64,000 nucleotides of DNA from Oscillospiraceae bacterium (lineage in GTDB: Bacteria; Bacillota; Clostridia; Oscillospirales; Oscillospiraceae): assembly GCA_015067725.1 (NCBI GenBank), contig SVLX01000004.1, positions 23,728 through 87,727 of the forward strand. The letters are read 5' to 3'. Both the position numbers and the translations under genes were made by a program. This document shows positions 14,866 to 24,800 of the stretch, piece after piece (positions within the stretch are counted from its first letter, which is position 1; each line of letters opens with the position of its first letter). Below the pieces are notes generated by a model. That model made no database searches. It worked only from the letters and a program-made list of their open reading frames with translations, and was not told where the DNA came from.

Positions 14866-16914
14866 TTAGTTCATGGTCACATTTCCGTCGTCAAACAGTG
14901 CCCTCACCCGCTCCCGGATCGCTCCGGCGGCGGGGCTGTCCTCGTGACCGTGGGCTTCAATCCACTGGGCGGCGGCGGTCTGCGCCTCGGTGAGCAGCCC
15001 CATGTCCATGGAGAGGTCTGCCGCCTTGAAGGTGGGCAGACCATGTTGCCGCTGTCCGAAGAAGTCTCCCGGACCTCTCAGCCGCAGGTCTTCCTCGGCA
15101 ATACGGAAACCGTCTGTAGTCTTGCACAGGGCTTTCAGGCGGGCTCTGGTGTCCGGATTCAGGCTGTTGGATACCAGTATGCAGTAGCTTTTGGCACTGC
15201 CTCTGCCCACTCTGCCCCGGAGCTGGTGAAGCTGACTCAGTCCAAACCGGTCCGCGTCCTCCACAATCATTAACGTGGCATTGGGTACATCCACGCCTAC
15301 CTCAATGACCGTAGTCGCCACCAGAATCTGGCTCTCCCCACGGCTGAAGGCGGCCATGATTTCCTCTTTCTGCTGTCCTTTCATCCGCCCATGGAGCAAT
15401 GATACCTGCAAATCCGGGAAGACCACCCGGCGCAGTGTCTCTGCCCATACCTCAGCCGCCTTGCCGGACTCTCCTTCCCCTTCTTCCACGGCGGGGCAGA
15501 CAATATAGCACTGATGTCCCGCCTCCACCTCTTTGCGCACGAAGCCATTGAGCCGGGTACGGTAAGACTCATTGACCAAAAATGTCTCAATCCCCTGCCG
15601 ACCCGGAGGCAGCTCATCCAATACGGACACATCCAAATCCCCAAAGAGAATCAGGGACAAGGTCCGGGGGATGGGGGTGGCCGACATGACCAGCAGATGG
15701 GTATTCTCCCCCTTTTCTGCCAGCGCTGCCCGCTGGCCCACGCCGAAGCGGTGCTGTTCATCGGTAATGACCAATCCCAGATTGCCAAACGCCGTCCCTT
15801 TGGAGAGAAGGGCATGGGTGCCAATGGCCAGCAATGGCTCTCCCGAGGCCATCTGCTCCCGGACATTGCGCTTCTTTGTGGCGGACATGGAGCCGGTCAG
15901 CAGGACACAGTTCACCCCCAGTGGTTCCAGCAAAGCCGTCAGCGAGCGGGCGTGCTGCTCGGCCAGAATCTCTGTGGGGGCCATCAATGCCACCTGATGA
16001 CCGTTTTTTACGCTGCAATATGCCGCGGCGGCGGCAACCATGGTCTTGCCACTGCCCACATCGCCCTGCAGCAGTCGGTTCATGGGTCTGCCCTTGCCCA
16101 AATCTGCCACAATCTCCCCAATGGCCCGGCTCTGCGCTCCGGTGAGGGTAAAAGGCAGTGCAGAGAAGAATTCTCCCATATCCCGGTTAAGATAAGGCAC
16201 AGTGGTCTTCTCTTTTCTTCTCGCCCGCATCAGGCTCAGACCGGCGGAGAAGATGAAAAACTCCTCAAAAACCAGACGCTTCCGGGCGGCGGCCAAATCC
16301 TCCTGACTCATGGGGGTATGGATGGCTTTATAGGCCACGTCCGCCGGGAGAATGTCATAGGTCTGCAAAATCTCCGGAGGCAGAATCTCCGGGGGTGCGC
16401 CACAGACCTCCAGCGCCTGCCGAACCGCCTGGGTGACGGCTTTGTTGCTGAGCCCTGCGGTCAGGGGATAGACCGGCAGAATCCTTCTGGTCATCAGTGG
16501 CGGGTCATAAGGCGACTCCACCACCGGATTGGTCATGTTATAGCCCAGATAATCTCCGGTAATTGCGCCATAGAAGATATACTCCTCTCCCCTGCGCAAC
16601 GCCTCCGCCACATAGCGGTTATTGAAGAAGGTCAGATTCAGCCGGGCAGTACTGTCTGCCACCACCACCTTGGTGATTTCCAGTCCCTTGCGAATCAGGT
16701 GTGTCTTGTCCACCCGCATGACCATGGCCTTGAAGCAGGCGGGGCAGTCCACCTCCAGCTCCGCAATGAAGACCATGGTGGTTCTGTCCTCATAGCTCCG
16801 GGGGTAGTGATAAATCAGGTCGCCAATGGTCTCAATGCCCAGAGCGTTAAAGCGCTTCGCCTTAGCCGGACCGATACCCTTAAGAAATTGGATGTTGTCT
16901 TTTGGGCTTGCCAT
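14866..16914 (-). CDS. recG: ATP-dependent DNA helicase RecG
   Basis: A 682-residue helicase that remodels stalled forks and Holliday junctions. The N-terminal wedge domain starts with a helix-hairpin-helix-like LKGIGPAKAKRFNALGI and an OB fold. Helicase motifs are clear: motif I LLQGDVGSGKTMVAAAA, Ia MAPTEILAEQH, DEQH box ITDEQHRFGVGQR, motif III MSATPIPRTL, motif V ATTVIEVGVDVPNAT, and motif VI QLHQLRGRVGRG. The C-terminal segment (DGFRIAEEDLRLRGPGDFFG) is diagnostic of RecG. ATG 16914 has the ribosome site GGGAGG; the extra upstream frame has no support. Confidence 0.97.
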   Translation of the reverse strand: MASPKDNIQFLKGIGPAKAKRFNALGIETIGDLIYHYPRSYEDRTTMVFIAELEVDCPACFKAMVMRVDKTHLIRKGLEITKVVVADSTARLNLTFFNNRYVAEALRRGEEYIFYGAITGDYLGYNMTNPVVESPYDPPLMTRRILPVYPLTAGLSNKAVTQAVRQALEVCGAPPEILPPEILQTYDILPADVAYKAIHTPMSQEDLAAARKRLVFEEFFIFSAGLSLMRARRKEKTTVPYLNRDMGEFFSALPFTLTGAQSRAIGEIVADLGKGRPMNRLLQGDVGSGKTMVAAAAAYCSVKNGHQVALMAPTEILAEQHARSLTALLEPLGVNCVLLTGSMSATKKRNVREQMASGEPLLAIGTHALLSKGTAFGNLGLVITDEQHRFGVGQRAALAEKGENTHLLVMSATPIPRTLSLILFGDLDVSVLDELPPGRQGIETFLVNESYRTRLNGFVRKEVEAGHQCYIVCPAVEEGEGESGKAAEVWAETLRRVVFPDLQVSLLHGRMKGQQKEEIMAAFSRGESQILVATTVIEVGVDVPNATLMIVEDADRFGLSQLHQLRGRVGRGSAKSYCILVSNSLNPDTRARLKALCKTTDGFRIAEEDLRLRGPGDFFGQRQHGLPTFKAADLSMDMGLLTEAQTAAAQWIEAHGHEDSPAAGAIRERVRALFDDGNVTMN

Positions 16915-16942
16915 GGCATTTACCTCCCTTGTGTTTTGGTCT

Positions 16943-16971
16943 ATTATACTCTTTTTTGCGGAGGTCGGCAA
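16943..16971 (-). promoter_or_regulatory. Sigma-A promoter of recG
   Basis: TTGCCG (16966-16971) and TATAAT (16943-16948) on the minus strand with 17 bp between them; the transcript leader is about 25 nt. Confidence 0.65.
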
Positions 16972-17137
16972 GGGGAAAGTCGCTTTTGCCTGCCGCTTCC
17001 CGCCGATTCCGGGAGACCGCCCCATGGAGAAGGCAGGAATCATTGCCTGCCCCGGTGCATATACTGTCCCAGATACCAGAACTTACCGTGGTTACCTTCA
17101 CCGGGTCCCGGGCAAACTTCCCCCGAGGTGAAGTGGA

Positions 17138-17362
17138 ATGAAGAAATACAATTGGCTTTTGCTCCTGACGCTGGCGGGATATCTTCTGGGGATCTCCCGG
17201 GGCTATGTGGCGGTATGGAAAGACGAAGACCCGGAACCCATGCTGGTGACCAGGATGCCGGTGGCTTTGCTGCCCAAAAAAGATGTGGAGGCACTGGAAA
17301 AAGGCATCCGGTTGCCTGACGATTATACCTTAGTTCAGGCTCTGGAAGACTTTTGTTCATAA
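17138..17362 (+). CDS. Small exported or membrane-anchored protein, possibly BofC-C-like
   Basis: A 74-residue protein with a hydrophobic N-terminus (MKKYNWLLLLTLAGYLLGIS) followed by GYVAVWKDEDPEPM, then LPKKDVEALEKGIRLPDD and a final LVQALEDFCS. The spacing of the LP-D--L--GI and LED motifs recalls the C-terminal domain of BofC and related small clostridial proteins that inspect a short ligand loop, but this is a weak impression. A GAGGTG ribosome site precedes the ATG. It stands alone between divergent recG and a DUF1292 gene. Confidence 0.65.
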   Translation: MKKYNWLLLLTLAGYLLGISRGYVAVWKDEDPEPMLVTRMPVALLPKKDVEALEKGIRLPDDYTLVQALEDFCS

Positions 17363-17378
17363 TCTTGTTAATTTCCTC

Positions 17379-17407
17379 TTGATTTTTTCCAAAAAACAGG
17401 TTACAAT
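17379..17407 (+). promoter_or_regulatory. Sigma-A promoter of the DUF1292 gene
   Basis: TTGATT (17379-17384) and TACAAT (17402-17407) are separated by 17 bp. Confidence 0.65.
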
Positions 17408-17452
17408 ATTGGACGTAATCTCCCGATGGGAAATCAAGGAGCTTTGACGAGT

Positions 17453-17749
17453 ATGGAAGAATACGGTTCTGATTTTATCACCATTACCGATGAAGACGGC
17501 GTAGAATACGAGCTGGAGATTCTCTCCCAGTTGGAGTACAATGGCAAGACCTATCTGGCTGTTGTCCCCGCTGTGTCCGGTGAGGACGAGGATGAGGAAG
17601 AAGAGCTGGAGGTCAGCTTGCTCCGCTCCGATGAGGAAGACGGCGAGTCCATCCTCTGCGCCATTACTGACGAGGCCGAGCTGGAGGCTGTCTATCAACT
17701 GATGATGGAGCAGCTCTATGCTGAGGACGAGGAAGAAGACGAGGAATGA
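17453..17749 (+). CDS. DUF1292 family protein
   Basis: A strongly acidic protein of 98 residues. The N-terminal core FITITDEDGVEYELEILSQL and Y-NGK-Y-AVVP is the DUF1292 (YrzB-like) pattern, and the C-terminal third consists mostly of Glu and Asp. DUF1292 proteins are conserved in Firmicutes, usually near alaS/ruvX, and have no known biochemical function. The start could also be ATG 17426; ATG 17453 fits AAGGAG at 17436-17441 a little loosely. A structured RNA candidate follows directly. Confidence 0.85.
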   Translation: MEEYGSDFITITDEDGVEYELEILSQLEYNGKTYLAVVPAVSGEDEDEEEELEVSLLRSDEEDGESILCAITDEAELEAVYQLMMEQLYAEDEEEDEE

Positions 17750-17761
17750 GCTTTTTCCTGC

Positions 17762-17990
17762 TTGGCTCGTGATGTTGCCCTTTTAGACCCACATCTTTTT
17801 TCAGGGATGTTTGACTTCTTCGTAGGATTGCAGGCCTCCCGCCCACGCTTTGACGAGGGGTGGATGTTGGAAGCAGAGAATACGCAGAGCGGCAACCCAC
17901 CTGCCCTTTCGTGCAGGTTATAATCGGGCGCACACGACCAAAGCGGGACTGACAAGAGACCACTGGTTTTCCGGTGGTCTCTTGCTTTTT
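17762..17990 (+). ncRNA. Structured non-coding RNA, probably 6S-like
   Basis: A 200-nt non-coding stretch ends in a strong terminator. Its two ends pair: GCTTGGCTCGTGATGTTGCCC (5', broken by bulges) with GGGCGCACACGACCAAAGC (3'), using TTGG-TCGTG/CACGACCAA and GCCC/GGGC. Internal stems include ACCTGC/GCAGGT and an unpaired centre. A long rod closed at both ends with a central bulge is the 6S RNA plan. No coding frame here has support. The identification is by shape and length only; another class of RNA remains possible. Confidence 0.5.
17953..17990 (+). terminator. Rho-independent terminator of the candidate RNA
   Basis: CAAGAGACCAC (17953-17963) pairs with GTGGTCTCTTG (17973-17983), followed by CTTTTTG. 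Confidence 0.88.
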
Positions 17991-18009
17991 GTGTCCCAAA
18001 AGCCAAATG

Positions 18010-18048
18010 ATCCCCCTTCCGGCATCAAAACAGCACCGGAAGGGGGAT
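18010..18048 (-). terminator. Terminator after the lipoprotein gene
   Basis: ATCCCCCTTCCGG (18010-18022) and CCGGAAGGGGGAT (18036-18048) form a perfect 13-bp stem just downstream of the minus-strand lipoprotein gene. Confidence 0.8.
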
Positions 18049-18073
18049 TGTTCAACTTGTTATTACCCTTTTC

Positions 18074-18808
18074 TCAAGAGAAGAAGATATGATACTCCGT
18101 CCGGGTGCCATCTTCCGCAATTACGGCAATTTCGTCCGCAATCATGGAGCTGACATCCAGAGTGCCACTGCCGCTGGGAATCGTTATGGCGCAACGTTTG
18201 GACGTTCCAAAGCCCCGGGTCAGGGTGATTTCCAATTCTTCCTCCACACCCTCGACATACAGCAAATCGCCGTCAGGAACGAGGCTGATTTGGTCGCCTT
18301 TGCAGTACAGGGTGATGCTGTGATCCAACTCTCCAAAGACAAAGGCATCCAACCGGCAGTCTGCGGACTCGCCCACAACAAACAGCCCGTCAATGCCCAT
18401 GGTGACTTCCTGAATCCCGGTGCCTTCCACCCGGTAGTGGTAGTTTTCGCCGTCTTCACGCCAGGTGCGGATAAGCAGAGAAACCTTCTTCTGGGGGCTT
18501 GCGTGGAAAACAAAGTAATCGCTGGCATCGGTAAGAATGCACACATCCGCCGGAACGCCCAGGCCATAAGCAACATCGTAGGTATTCATATCCCCCCGCT
18601 CGCTGTCGTCGACACGGTGAATATACACCTCTCCCTCCGCGTTATCCAGGGTAAAGGGGGTTGCATGGCTGAGAATTGATGCGGTCGCCTGCTCCTTTGA
18701 ACCGGGAGTTCCCACAGTTTCAAGGGTTTCGCTTGAATCCGGCGAACCGCAGGCACAGAACATCAGGCACAGCAGCAAAAGCAGGACGCCAATACATCTT
18801 CTTTTCAT
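18074..18808 (-). CDS. Hypothetical lipoprotein
   Basis: A 244-residue protein with a lipoprotein signal peptide (MKRRCIGVLLLLLCLMFCAC; Cys at about residue 20). The mature part is rich in beta-type hydrophobic/polar alternation, and no enzymatic motif is visible. I do not recognise a family. It is monocistronic, with its own promoter (18935-18962) and terminator. It is likely anchored on the outer face of the membrane. Confidence 0.8.
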   Translation of the reverse strand: MKRRCIGVLLLLLCLMFCACGSPDSSETLETVGTPGSKEQATASILSHATPFTLDNAEGEVYIHRVDDSERGDMNTYDVAYGLGVPADVCILTDASDYFVFHASPQKKVSLLIRTWREDGENYHYRVEGTGIQEVTMGIDGLFVVGESADCRLDAFVFGELDHSITLYCKGDQISLVPDGDLLYVEGVEEELEITLTRGFGTSKRCAITIPSGSGTLDVSSMIADEIAVIAEDGTRTEYHIFFS

Positions 18809-18934
18809 TCCTTATCCCTCATTTCTCTGTATTTTCCGGGTGGTTGCGGGGGGCTTAACGGTCTTTCTGCCGTCTTGAGGCAAAAATTCCTGCCGCTGAA
18901 TGTGCACCCCTTTGATTTTTCAGCTTCTACATCA

Positions 18935-18962
18935 ATTATATCATATATTTGTCCATTGTCAA
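18935..18962 (-). promoter_or_regulatory. Sigma-A promoter of the lipoprotein gene
   Basis: TTGACA (18957-18962) and TATAAT (18935-18940) on the minus strand with a 16-bp spacer. Both boxes are perfect consensus. Confidence 0.75.
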
Positions 18963-18979
18963 CCCCACTTTTCACCAAA

Positions 18980-19020
18980 AATCCGGCCTTCTCCCACAAC
19001 AGGAAAAGGCCGGATTATTC
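18980..19020 (-). terminator. Terminator after metG
   Basis: AATCCGGCCTT (18980-18990) pairs with AAGGCCGGATT (19006-19016); TTTTTGG follows on the minus strand. Confidence 0.85.
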
Positions 19021-19034
19021 TTATCCGCTTAATC

Positions 19035-20984
19035 TTACACCAGTCTGCTGCCCACCTGAACGCCGTCGTCCAGCATGACCAGATTCAGCTTCTCGCCCCG
19101 CTCCGCAGACAGGAGCATACCACAGCTAAGCTGACCCATCATCTTCCGGGGGGCCAGATTGGTCACCGCCACCAAGGTCTTCCCCACCAGCTCCTCGGGC
19201 TGGTAGTACTTGGCGATGCCGGAGAGAATCTGCCGGGGGGTGCCGGTGCCGTCGTCCAGGGTGAACTTCAGGAGCTTCTCGCTCTTCTTCACCTTCTCGC
19301 AGGCCAGAACCTTGACCACGGTCATCTCCACCTTCTGGAAATCGTCAAAGGTAATCTCCGGCAGAGGTTCGGGCAGGGGATCTTCCTCGGGCTTCTGGGG
19401 CGCGGCGGTCAGCTCTTCCAGCGTCTTCAGTTCTGCCTCCAGATCAATCCGGGGGAACAGGGCACCCCCGCCCACAACAGCCACATCCTGCGGCAGATTG
19501 CCCCAAGTGTTCAAGCTCTCCCAACGGCTGTCCGCACCGCCCAGACGGGTCATAATCTCGTCGGTGGTGGCAGGCATGAAGGGACGCAGGAGACCGGCGC
19601 AAATCCGCACAGACTCCAGCAGGTTATACAGCACTCTGGCCAGTCTGGGCTTCAGGCTCTCGTCCTTAGCCAGACGCCAGGGCTCGTTCTCGTCAATATA
19701 CTTATTGGCTCTGCCAATGACCTTGAAGACCTCAGCCAGCGCATTCTGGAAGGCGTATTTCTCCATCTGCTCCTCATAGCGGTCACGGAGTCCACCGGCC
19801 AGCTCCAGAAGCTGAGCATCCTTCTCCTCGTTGCCCTCCTGCTCCATGGGCAGCTTGCCGCCGAAGTACTTCTGTGCCATAGCCACAGTACGGGAGACCA
19901 GATTGCCCAAATCGTTGGCCAGATCGGTATTGATGCAGGAAATCAGGGCCTCATTGGAGAAATTGCCGTCAGAGCCAAAGGGGAAGGTGCGCATCAGGAA
20001 GAAGCGCAGAGCATCCGTACCATACCGCTGAGCCAGCAGATAGGGGTCAACCACATTGCCCTTGGACTTGGACATCTTGCCGCCATCCAGCAGAAGCCAG
20101 CCATGACCAAAGACCTTCTTGGGCAGGGGCATCTCCATGCTCATGAGCATAGCGGGCCAAATGATGGAATGGAAGCGGACAATCTCCTTGCCCACAAAAT
20201 GGACATTGGCGGGCCAGTACCGCTGGAACTCGTCGAAGCGGTCATTCATAAAGCCCAGCGCCGTGGTATAGTTGAACAGGGCATCCACCCAGACATAAAC
20301 CACATGACCGGGGTCAAAGTCCACCGGCACGCCCCAGGTGAAAGAGGTACGGGAGACACATAAATCCTCCAGACCGGGGTCGATGAAGTTATTGACCATC
20401 TCATGGACTCTGCTCCGGGGCTCCAGGAAGTCGGTATTCACCAGCAAATCCCGTACCCGGTCGGCATACTTGGACAGACGGAAGAAGTAGGCTTCTTCCT
20501 CAGCGGGCTGGACTTCACGTCCACAGTCGGGGCACTTGCCATCCTTGAGCTGGCTGGCAGTCCAGAAGGATTCACAGGGGGTGCAGTACATTCCCTTGTA
20601 TGCGTCCTTGTAGATGTCGCCCTTGTCGTACATCTGCTTAAAAATCTTCTGCACCGCAGAGACATGATAGTCATCCGTGGTACGAATCAGCCGGTCATAG
20701 CTGATGTTCATCAGTTTCCACAGGTCCTTGACGCCGTGCTCGCCTTCCACGATGGCATCCACAAACTGCTGGGGAGAGACACCGGCTTCTTTTGCCTTGG
20801 TCTCAATCTTCTGACCGTGCTCATCGGTGCCGGTCAGGAAGAAGACATCCGCACCTTTCATCCGCTTATACCGGGCCATGGCATCGGTAGCCACGGTGCA
20901 GTAGGTGTGGCCGATATGAAGCTTATCCGAGGGATAATAGATGGGGGTAGTGATATAGAAGGATTCTCTGCATTTCTCGCACAT
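19035..20984 (-). CDS. metG: Methionyl-tRNA synthetase
   Basis: A 649-residue class I synthetase that charges tRNA-Met. The HIGH motif appears as KLHIGHTYCT near residue 22, the zinc-binding knuckle as CTPCESF and CPDCGRE, and the KMSKS loop as GGKMSKSKGN. The C-terminal 110 residues form the tRNA-binding (Arc1p/EMAP-like) domain, starting ITFDDFQKVEMTVVKVLACE. The length with this appended domain is normal for Firmicutes. GGAGG precedes the ATG. It has its own promoter; no T-box leader fits in the short upstream region. Confidence 0.97.
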   Translation of the reverse strand: MCEKCRESFYITTPIYYPSDKLHIGHTYCTVATDAMARYKRMKGADVFFLTGTDEHGQKIETKAKEAGVSPQQFVDAIVEGEHGVKDLWKLMNISYDRLIRTTDDYHVSAVQKIFKQMYDKGDIYKDAYKGMYCTPCESFWTASQLKDGKCPDCGREVQPAEEEAYFFRLSKYADRVRDLLVNTDFLEPRSRVHEMVNNFIDPGLEDLCVSRTSFTWGVPVDFDPGHVVYVWVDALFNYTTALGFMNDRFDEFQRYWPANVHFVGKEIVRFHSIIWPAMLMSMEMPLPKKVFGHGWLLLDGGKMSKSKGNVVDPYLLAQRYGTDALRFFLMRTFPFGSDGNFSNEALISCINTDLANDLGNLVSRTVAMAQKYFGGKLPMEQEGNEEKDAQLLELAGGLRDRYEEQMEKYAFQNALAEVFKVIGRANKYIDENEPWRLAKDESLKPRLARVLYNLLESVRICAGLLRPFMPATTDEIMTRLGGADSRWESLNTWGNLPQDVAVVGGGALFPRIDLEAELKTLEELTAAPQKPEEDPLPEPLPEITFDDFQKVEMTVVKVLACEKVKKSEKLLKFTLDDGTGTPRQILSGIAKYYQPEELVGKTLVAVTNLAPRKMMGQLSCGMLLSAERGEKLNLVMLDDGVQVGSRLV

Positions 20985-21053
20985 GGGTTATAACCTCCAA
21001 ACAGGACTCCGGCAAATACTTTAGAGCCCATGGTATTCCAGAATAATAGTTAG

Positions 21054-21082
21054 ATAGTACCACTTTGGCCCGGATTTGTCAA
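21054..21082 (-). promoter_or_regulatory. Sigma-A promoter of metG
   Basis: TTGACA (21077-21082) and TACTAT (21054-21059) on the minus strand, 17 bp apart. Confidence 0.7.
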
Positions 21083-21098
21083 TAAAAACGCGCTGCCA

Positions 21099-21116
21099 AG
21101 AGACACTTTCGTCTCT
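21099..21116 (-). terminator. Short terminator after the acetyltransferase gene
   Basis: AGAGAC and GTCTCT (21099-21104, 21111-21116) form a short stem followed on the minus strand by a G/C patch and GTTTTTA. The stem is short, so efficiency may be low. Confidence 0.5.
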
Positions 21117-21118
21117 CA

Positions 21119-21655
21119 TTAGCCATCATTCACCCCCGAACAGCAACCCTCCGAATCTCTCTCCACCACAAATCCCAAACACCGGTGCACGCTTCCCCGG
21201 TAAGCAATCTCCTCCTGCCCGCCCGTGGCCCGCATACCGCTTTTCTCCATCACCCGGAGACTGGCCGGATTATTGGCAAACGCAGCCGCCCGCACCTGTT
21301 GCCAGCCGTGGTCAAAGAGCCATCGGATTGTCCCGGTCAGGGCTTCCGTGGCGTAGCCAAAGCCGTGATACCGGGGCAGGAGGGCATATCCCAATTCCAT
21401 CCAGTCCTCCCCGGATTCCGTCTCGTGGATTAACCCAATCAGCGTTTCCCCCAGATAGATTCCGGCCATATGGCGGTCTTCCTGCCCGGAGAGCCGGCAC
21501 AGTCGCTCCGCCAATTGCTCTGCCGCCTGCAGCGTGGGGAAATCCGGCACCATGTAAGTCTTGCCCACCGTCTCATCGGTCAGCAGTTCCAGCAGTATAT
21601 CCCGGTCCGCCAAGTCCATGGGCTTCAGGGTCAGTCGTTTTGTCTTCAGTTCCAT
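21119..21655 (-). CDS. GNAT N-acetyltransferase (RimJ/RimL type)
   Basis: About 178 residues. It opens MELKTKRLTLKPMDLADRDI, as expected for RimJ/RimL-like acetyltransferases, and has the acetyl-CoA-binding region LLPRYHGFGYATEALTG and a late AFANNPASLRVMEKSGM motif. It transfers an acetyl group from acetyl-CoA to an amine, but the acceptor (ribosomal protein, antibiotic or metabolite) cannot be inferred. ATG 21655 is supported by GGGAGG upstream. It is monocistronic. Confidence 0.88.
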   Translation of the reverse strand: MELKTKRLTLKPMDLADRDILLELLTDETVGKTYMVPDFPTLQAAEQLAERLCRLSGQEDRHMAGIYLGETLIGLIHETESGEDWMELGYALLPRYHGFGYATEALTGTIRWLFDHGWQQVRAAAFANNPASLRVMEKSGMRATGGQEEIAYRGSVHRCLGFVVERDSEGCCSGVNDG

Positions 21656-21689
21656 GGTTTCATCCTCCCGCACTTACGATTTCGGCTTG

Positions 21690-21719
21690 ATTATAGCCCC
21701 GGTTTCCCCGTTCTGTCAA
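21690..21719 (-). promoter_or_regulatory. Sigma-A promoter of the acetyltransferase gene
   Basis: TTGACA (21714-21719) and TATAAT (21690-21695) on the minus strand with an 18-bp spacer. Confidence 0.75.
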
Positions 21720-21732
21720 CTGTCCCAAACCC

Positions 21733-21770
21733 AAAATGGCCACGGCAAATTGCTCTGCCGTGGCCAAAAT
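21733..21770 (-). terminator. Terminator after the giant protease gene
   Basis: TGGCCACGGCA (21737-21747) pairs with TGCCGTGGCCA (21756-21766), flanked by AAAAT and, on the minus strand, a following TTTTGGG. Confidence 0.85.
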
Positions 21771-21817
21771 GGATTATGGGTTATCGGTTAAAGGAAGTCT
21801 CTGGGGAAAATCCGGGA

Positions 21818-24800
21818 TTACTGTCCCAGCTCCATAAACCGCATCAGGATGGCCGCAATCTGCGCCCGGATACAAGTACCTCCGGGGGCGAGGGTGGTCT
21901 CATCCATACCGGTGATGATGCCCTTTTCTACAGCCCAGCCCATGGCGGGGACAGCATAGGCACTGACGCTATCGGCATCGGCAAAGGTGCTGAGGTCTGC
22001 CTCAATGCTCACATCCATGCCGGTCGCCTTGGCATAGCGGTAGAAGAAGGTCACCACCTGCTCACGGGTAACGGGTGCTTCAGGCGCAAACAGGGTATCG
22101 GTCACGCCGGTGGTCATTTCCACAGCATAGGCCCAGGACACAGCCTCGGCGTACCATGCGGACTCCGCCACATCGGTGAACTGGGTGGTCAGTTCCACCT
22201 CAGGCTCGCCAGCCAGACGGTACAGCACGGTGACAAGCTGGGCTCTGGTGGTGATGCCGTTGGGGTTGAACGTATTTTCGCTGACGCCGTTCATGATGCC
22301 GCCTGCAACCACATAGTCCACGGCTTCGTGATACCATGCGCTCAGGGGAACATCGGTATAGTTGGCAGTGGGGCAGTAGGCGGGGATGGCTCTGGTCTCG
22401 GTCTCGCCGCAATCGCACATCCGGGTTTCTTCGCCCTCGGTGGTGCAGGTGGCGGGAACGGTAACGAACCATTCACCAAAGCTGTGACCGGTGGGAGCGG
22501 TGTAGTCGCTGATGTAGCTGTCACCGCAGACGGTACAGGTATGCTGGGTATAGCCGGGTTCGGTGCAGGTGGGCGCAACCACAGTCGTCTCGTAATTATG
22601 CTCTGTGGGGTCGGTCACATCATCCACATAGCTGTCTCCGCAGACCGTGCAGGTATAGGTGGTATAACCGGCAGTGGTGCAGGTGGGTGCAGTGACCACA
22701 GCTTCATAGCTGTGACCAACGGGGGCAATATCCCGATATTCCACAGCGCCACATTCACAGACCCGCTGCTCCTGACCCTCGGTATCACAGCCGGGTTCAG
22801 TGACGGTTTCCCAATCGCCAAAGCTGTGCTCCACAGGCGCAACATAGTCGGACACATAGCTGTCGTCACAGACCTGACAGGTATAGGTGGTATAGCCATA
22901 CTCGGTGCAGGTAGGTGCGGTAACCACGGCTTCATACGCGTGACCCAGGGCGTCAATCAGGTCGGAGACATAGCTGTCCTGACATCCGGTGCAGGTGTAA
23001 GTGGTGTAGCCCATGGTGGTACAGGTGGGGTTGGTGACTTCCGCTTCGTAGAAGTGACCCAGGGCAGGCAGTTCCTCACGATAGCTGCTGCCGCACTTGG
23101 TGCAGGTATAGACCTTGTAGCCACCCTCGGTACAGGTGGGCTCAACGCTGTCGGTGACCCGGTAGCCGTGTCCGCCCACTTCATAGGTCAGGTTGAAGAC
23201 GGTATCGTCTTCCGTGACGGTCTCATCATTCAGCTCCAGTGCCTTGAAGCTGACGGTGGTATTCAGGTAGTCTGCCTGGTAAGAGAAGTTCACCACAGCC
23301 ACTGCATCCCCGGCAGCAATGGACTTCTTGCCGGCAAAGGCGAAGGTGATGATCCCATTCTCACTGTCCACCTTGACCGCAGTCAGGTCAGAAACAGAGG
23401 AAACAGCGGTATAGTGCATCACCTTGGGGTCATAGCCAATCTGATACACGCCGTTGGTCACAGCCGTATCTTCGGTGATGGTCAGGCTTACGGCATAATC
23501 CTTCACCTCAGCGCCGGAGTCCTCAGCCTCAACAACAGGTGCTTTCTCCATATTGGGCTCGGCATAGGAGACCTTCCGGAGTTCCTCGCTCATGTGACGG
23601 ACGGAGGAAGCTCTGGTGGCCGTGCCATCCCAGATGGCGAAGCTGGCGTTGGCTTCCAGGGTGTCGCCGGCAATGTTCATGTCATTGTCGGAGTACAGGG
23701 CGGTCAGATTCACTGCGCCGGGCACACGACCAACGATGTCGGTGCGCATGGTGCCGCCGGAGATATCCACGAAGTAAACGATGCTGTCGCCGCTGACGCC
23801 GGAGTCCGCAATCAGGTAGCCCTCCTGGGTCTGGGTTTTCACATAGGTCATGGTCAGCTTACTGCGGTCAGCAAAGGTCAGGCCAATGTTGCCAATCAGG
23901 TTACAGCTACCGGCATACATGGTGGACTCGCCCTGTTCATTCCAGACCATGGGGGAGCAAGCAAATTTGTAGATATTGCCATCGGTGCCCAGAGCCACGA
24001 ATGCATGGGCGGGGGCAGTGTTCAGGGTCGTCTCACCGACATAGCAGATGGCGGCAAGGCAGTTGTTGGTGTTACCGGCATACTGGCTGAAGTTCCAGGC
24101 GGCGAAAGTCTCATCCTCCAGGAAGATGCCGAAGGTATAGTTCTCGCCCACAAACACGGGGTAACCGAAGGACAGGGCGGGAGTCGCCCCAATGCCGGGG
24201 ACATAAGCGCCCTCATAATACATCCTGGGTGCGGTGGCCATGTCGAAGAAATTCTCTCCGATGCTCTCTGCCACGGGGGTGGTGGCGGTATAGTTGTTCT
24301 TGGGGTCGATCTTCACCAGACCGTTTTCGGTCTCTGCGTAAATCAGACCATTGTGGCCGGTACCGGCGGTGACCTTCTGGTCGGTGGTGGCTTCCACCTT
24401 CACCTCGGCAACGTTGGCGGTGTTGAAGCCAACCCACTGATACTTGCCGTCAGCAGTCTCCATCTGGGCATGGACATCCAAATCCACGGGAACCAGAGGC
24501 TTGACGGTGAGGACGCAGGTGCCCACGGCGGGGTTACCTTCCTCATCCACTTCCTTGCTGGTGGCGGTGATGTTCACCATGCCGTCAGAAACGGCGGTCA
24601 CCAGACCATTCTGGTCAACGGTGGCAATGGATTCATCGGAGGAGGCCCAGGTGACGGTCTTGTCTGCATCCCAGGGCTTCACGTCGGCGGTGAGCTGGAG
24701 CTGTTCCTTCTCATAGATGGCGGCTTCGTAGGTGTTCAGCAGGACGGTTAACTCGGCAATGCGCTCAAACTGATACAGGCTGACCACGGGATAGTTGCCC

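Noticed and set aside
20985..21118. A T-box leader upstream of metG
   Set aside because: The transcript leader from the consensus promoter is only about 65 nt, too short, and no T-box sequence is seen.
22380..23165. Regular repeats that could suggest a CRISPR array
   Set aside because: They are the DNA of the CxxC protein repeats; units are about 110 bp, diverged and in frame, with no short identical repeats and spacers.
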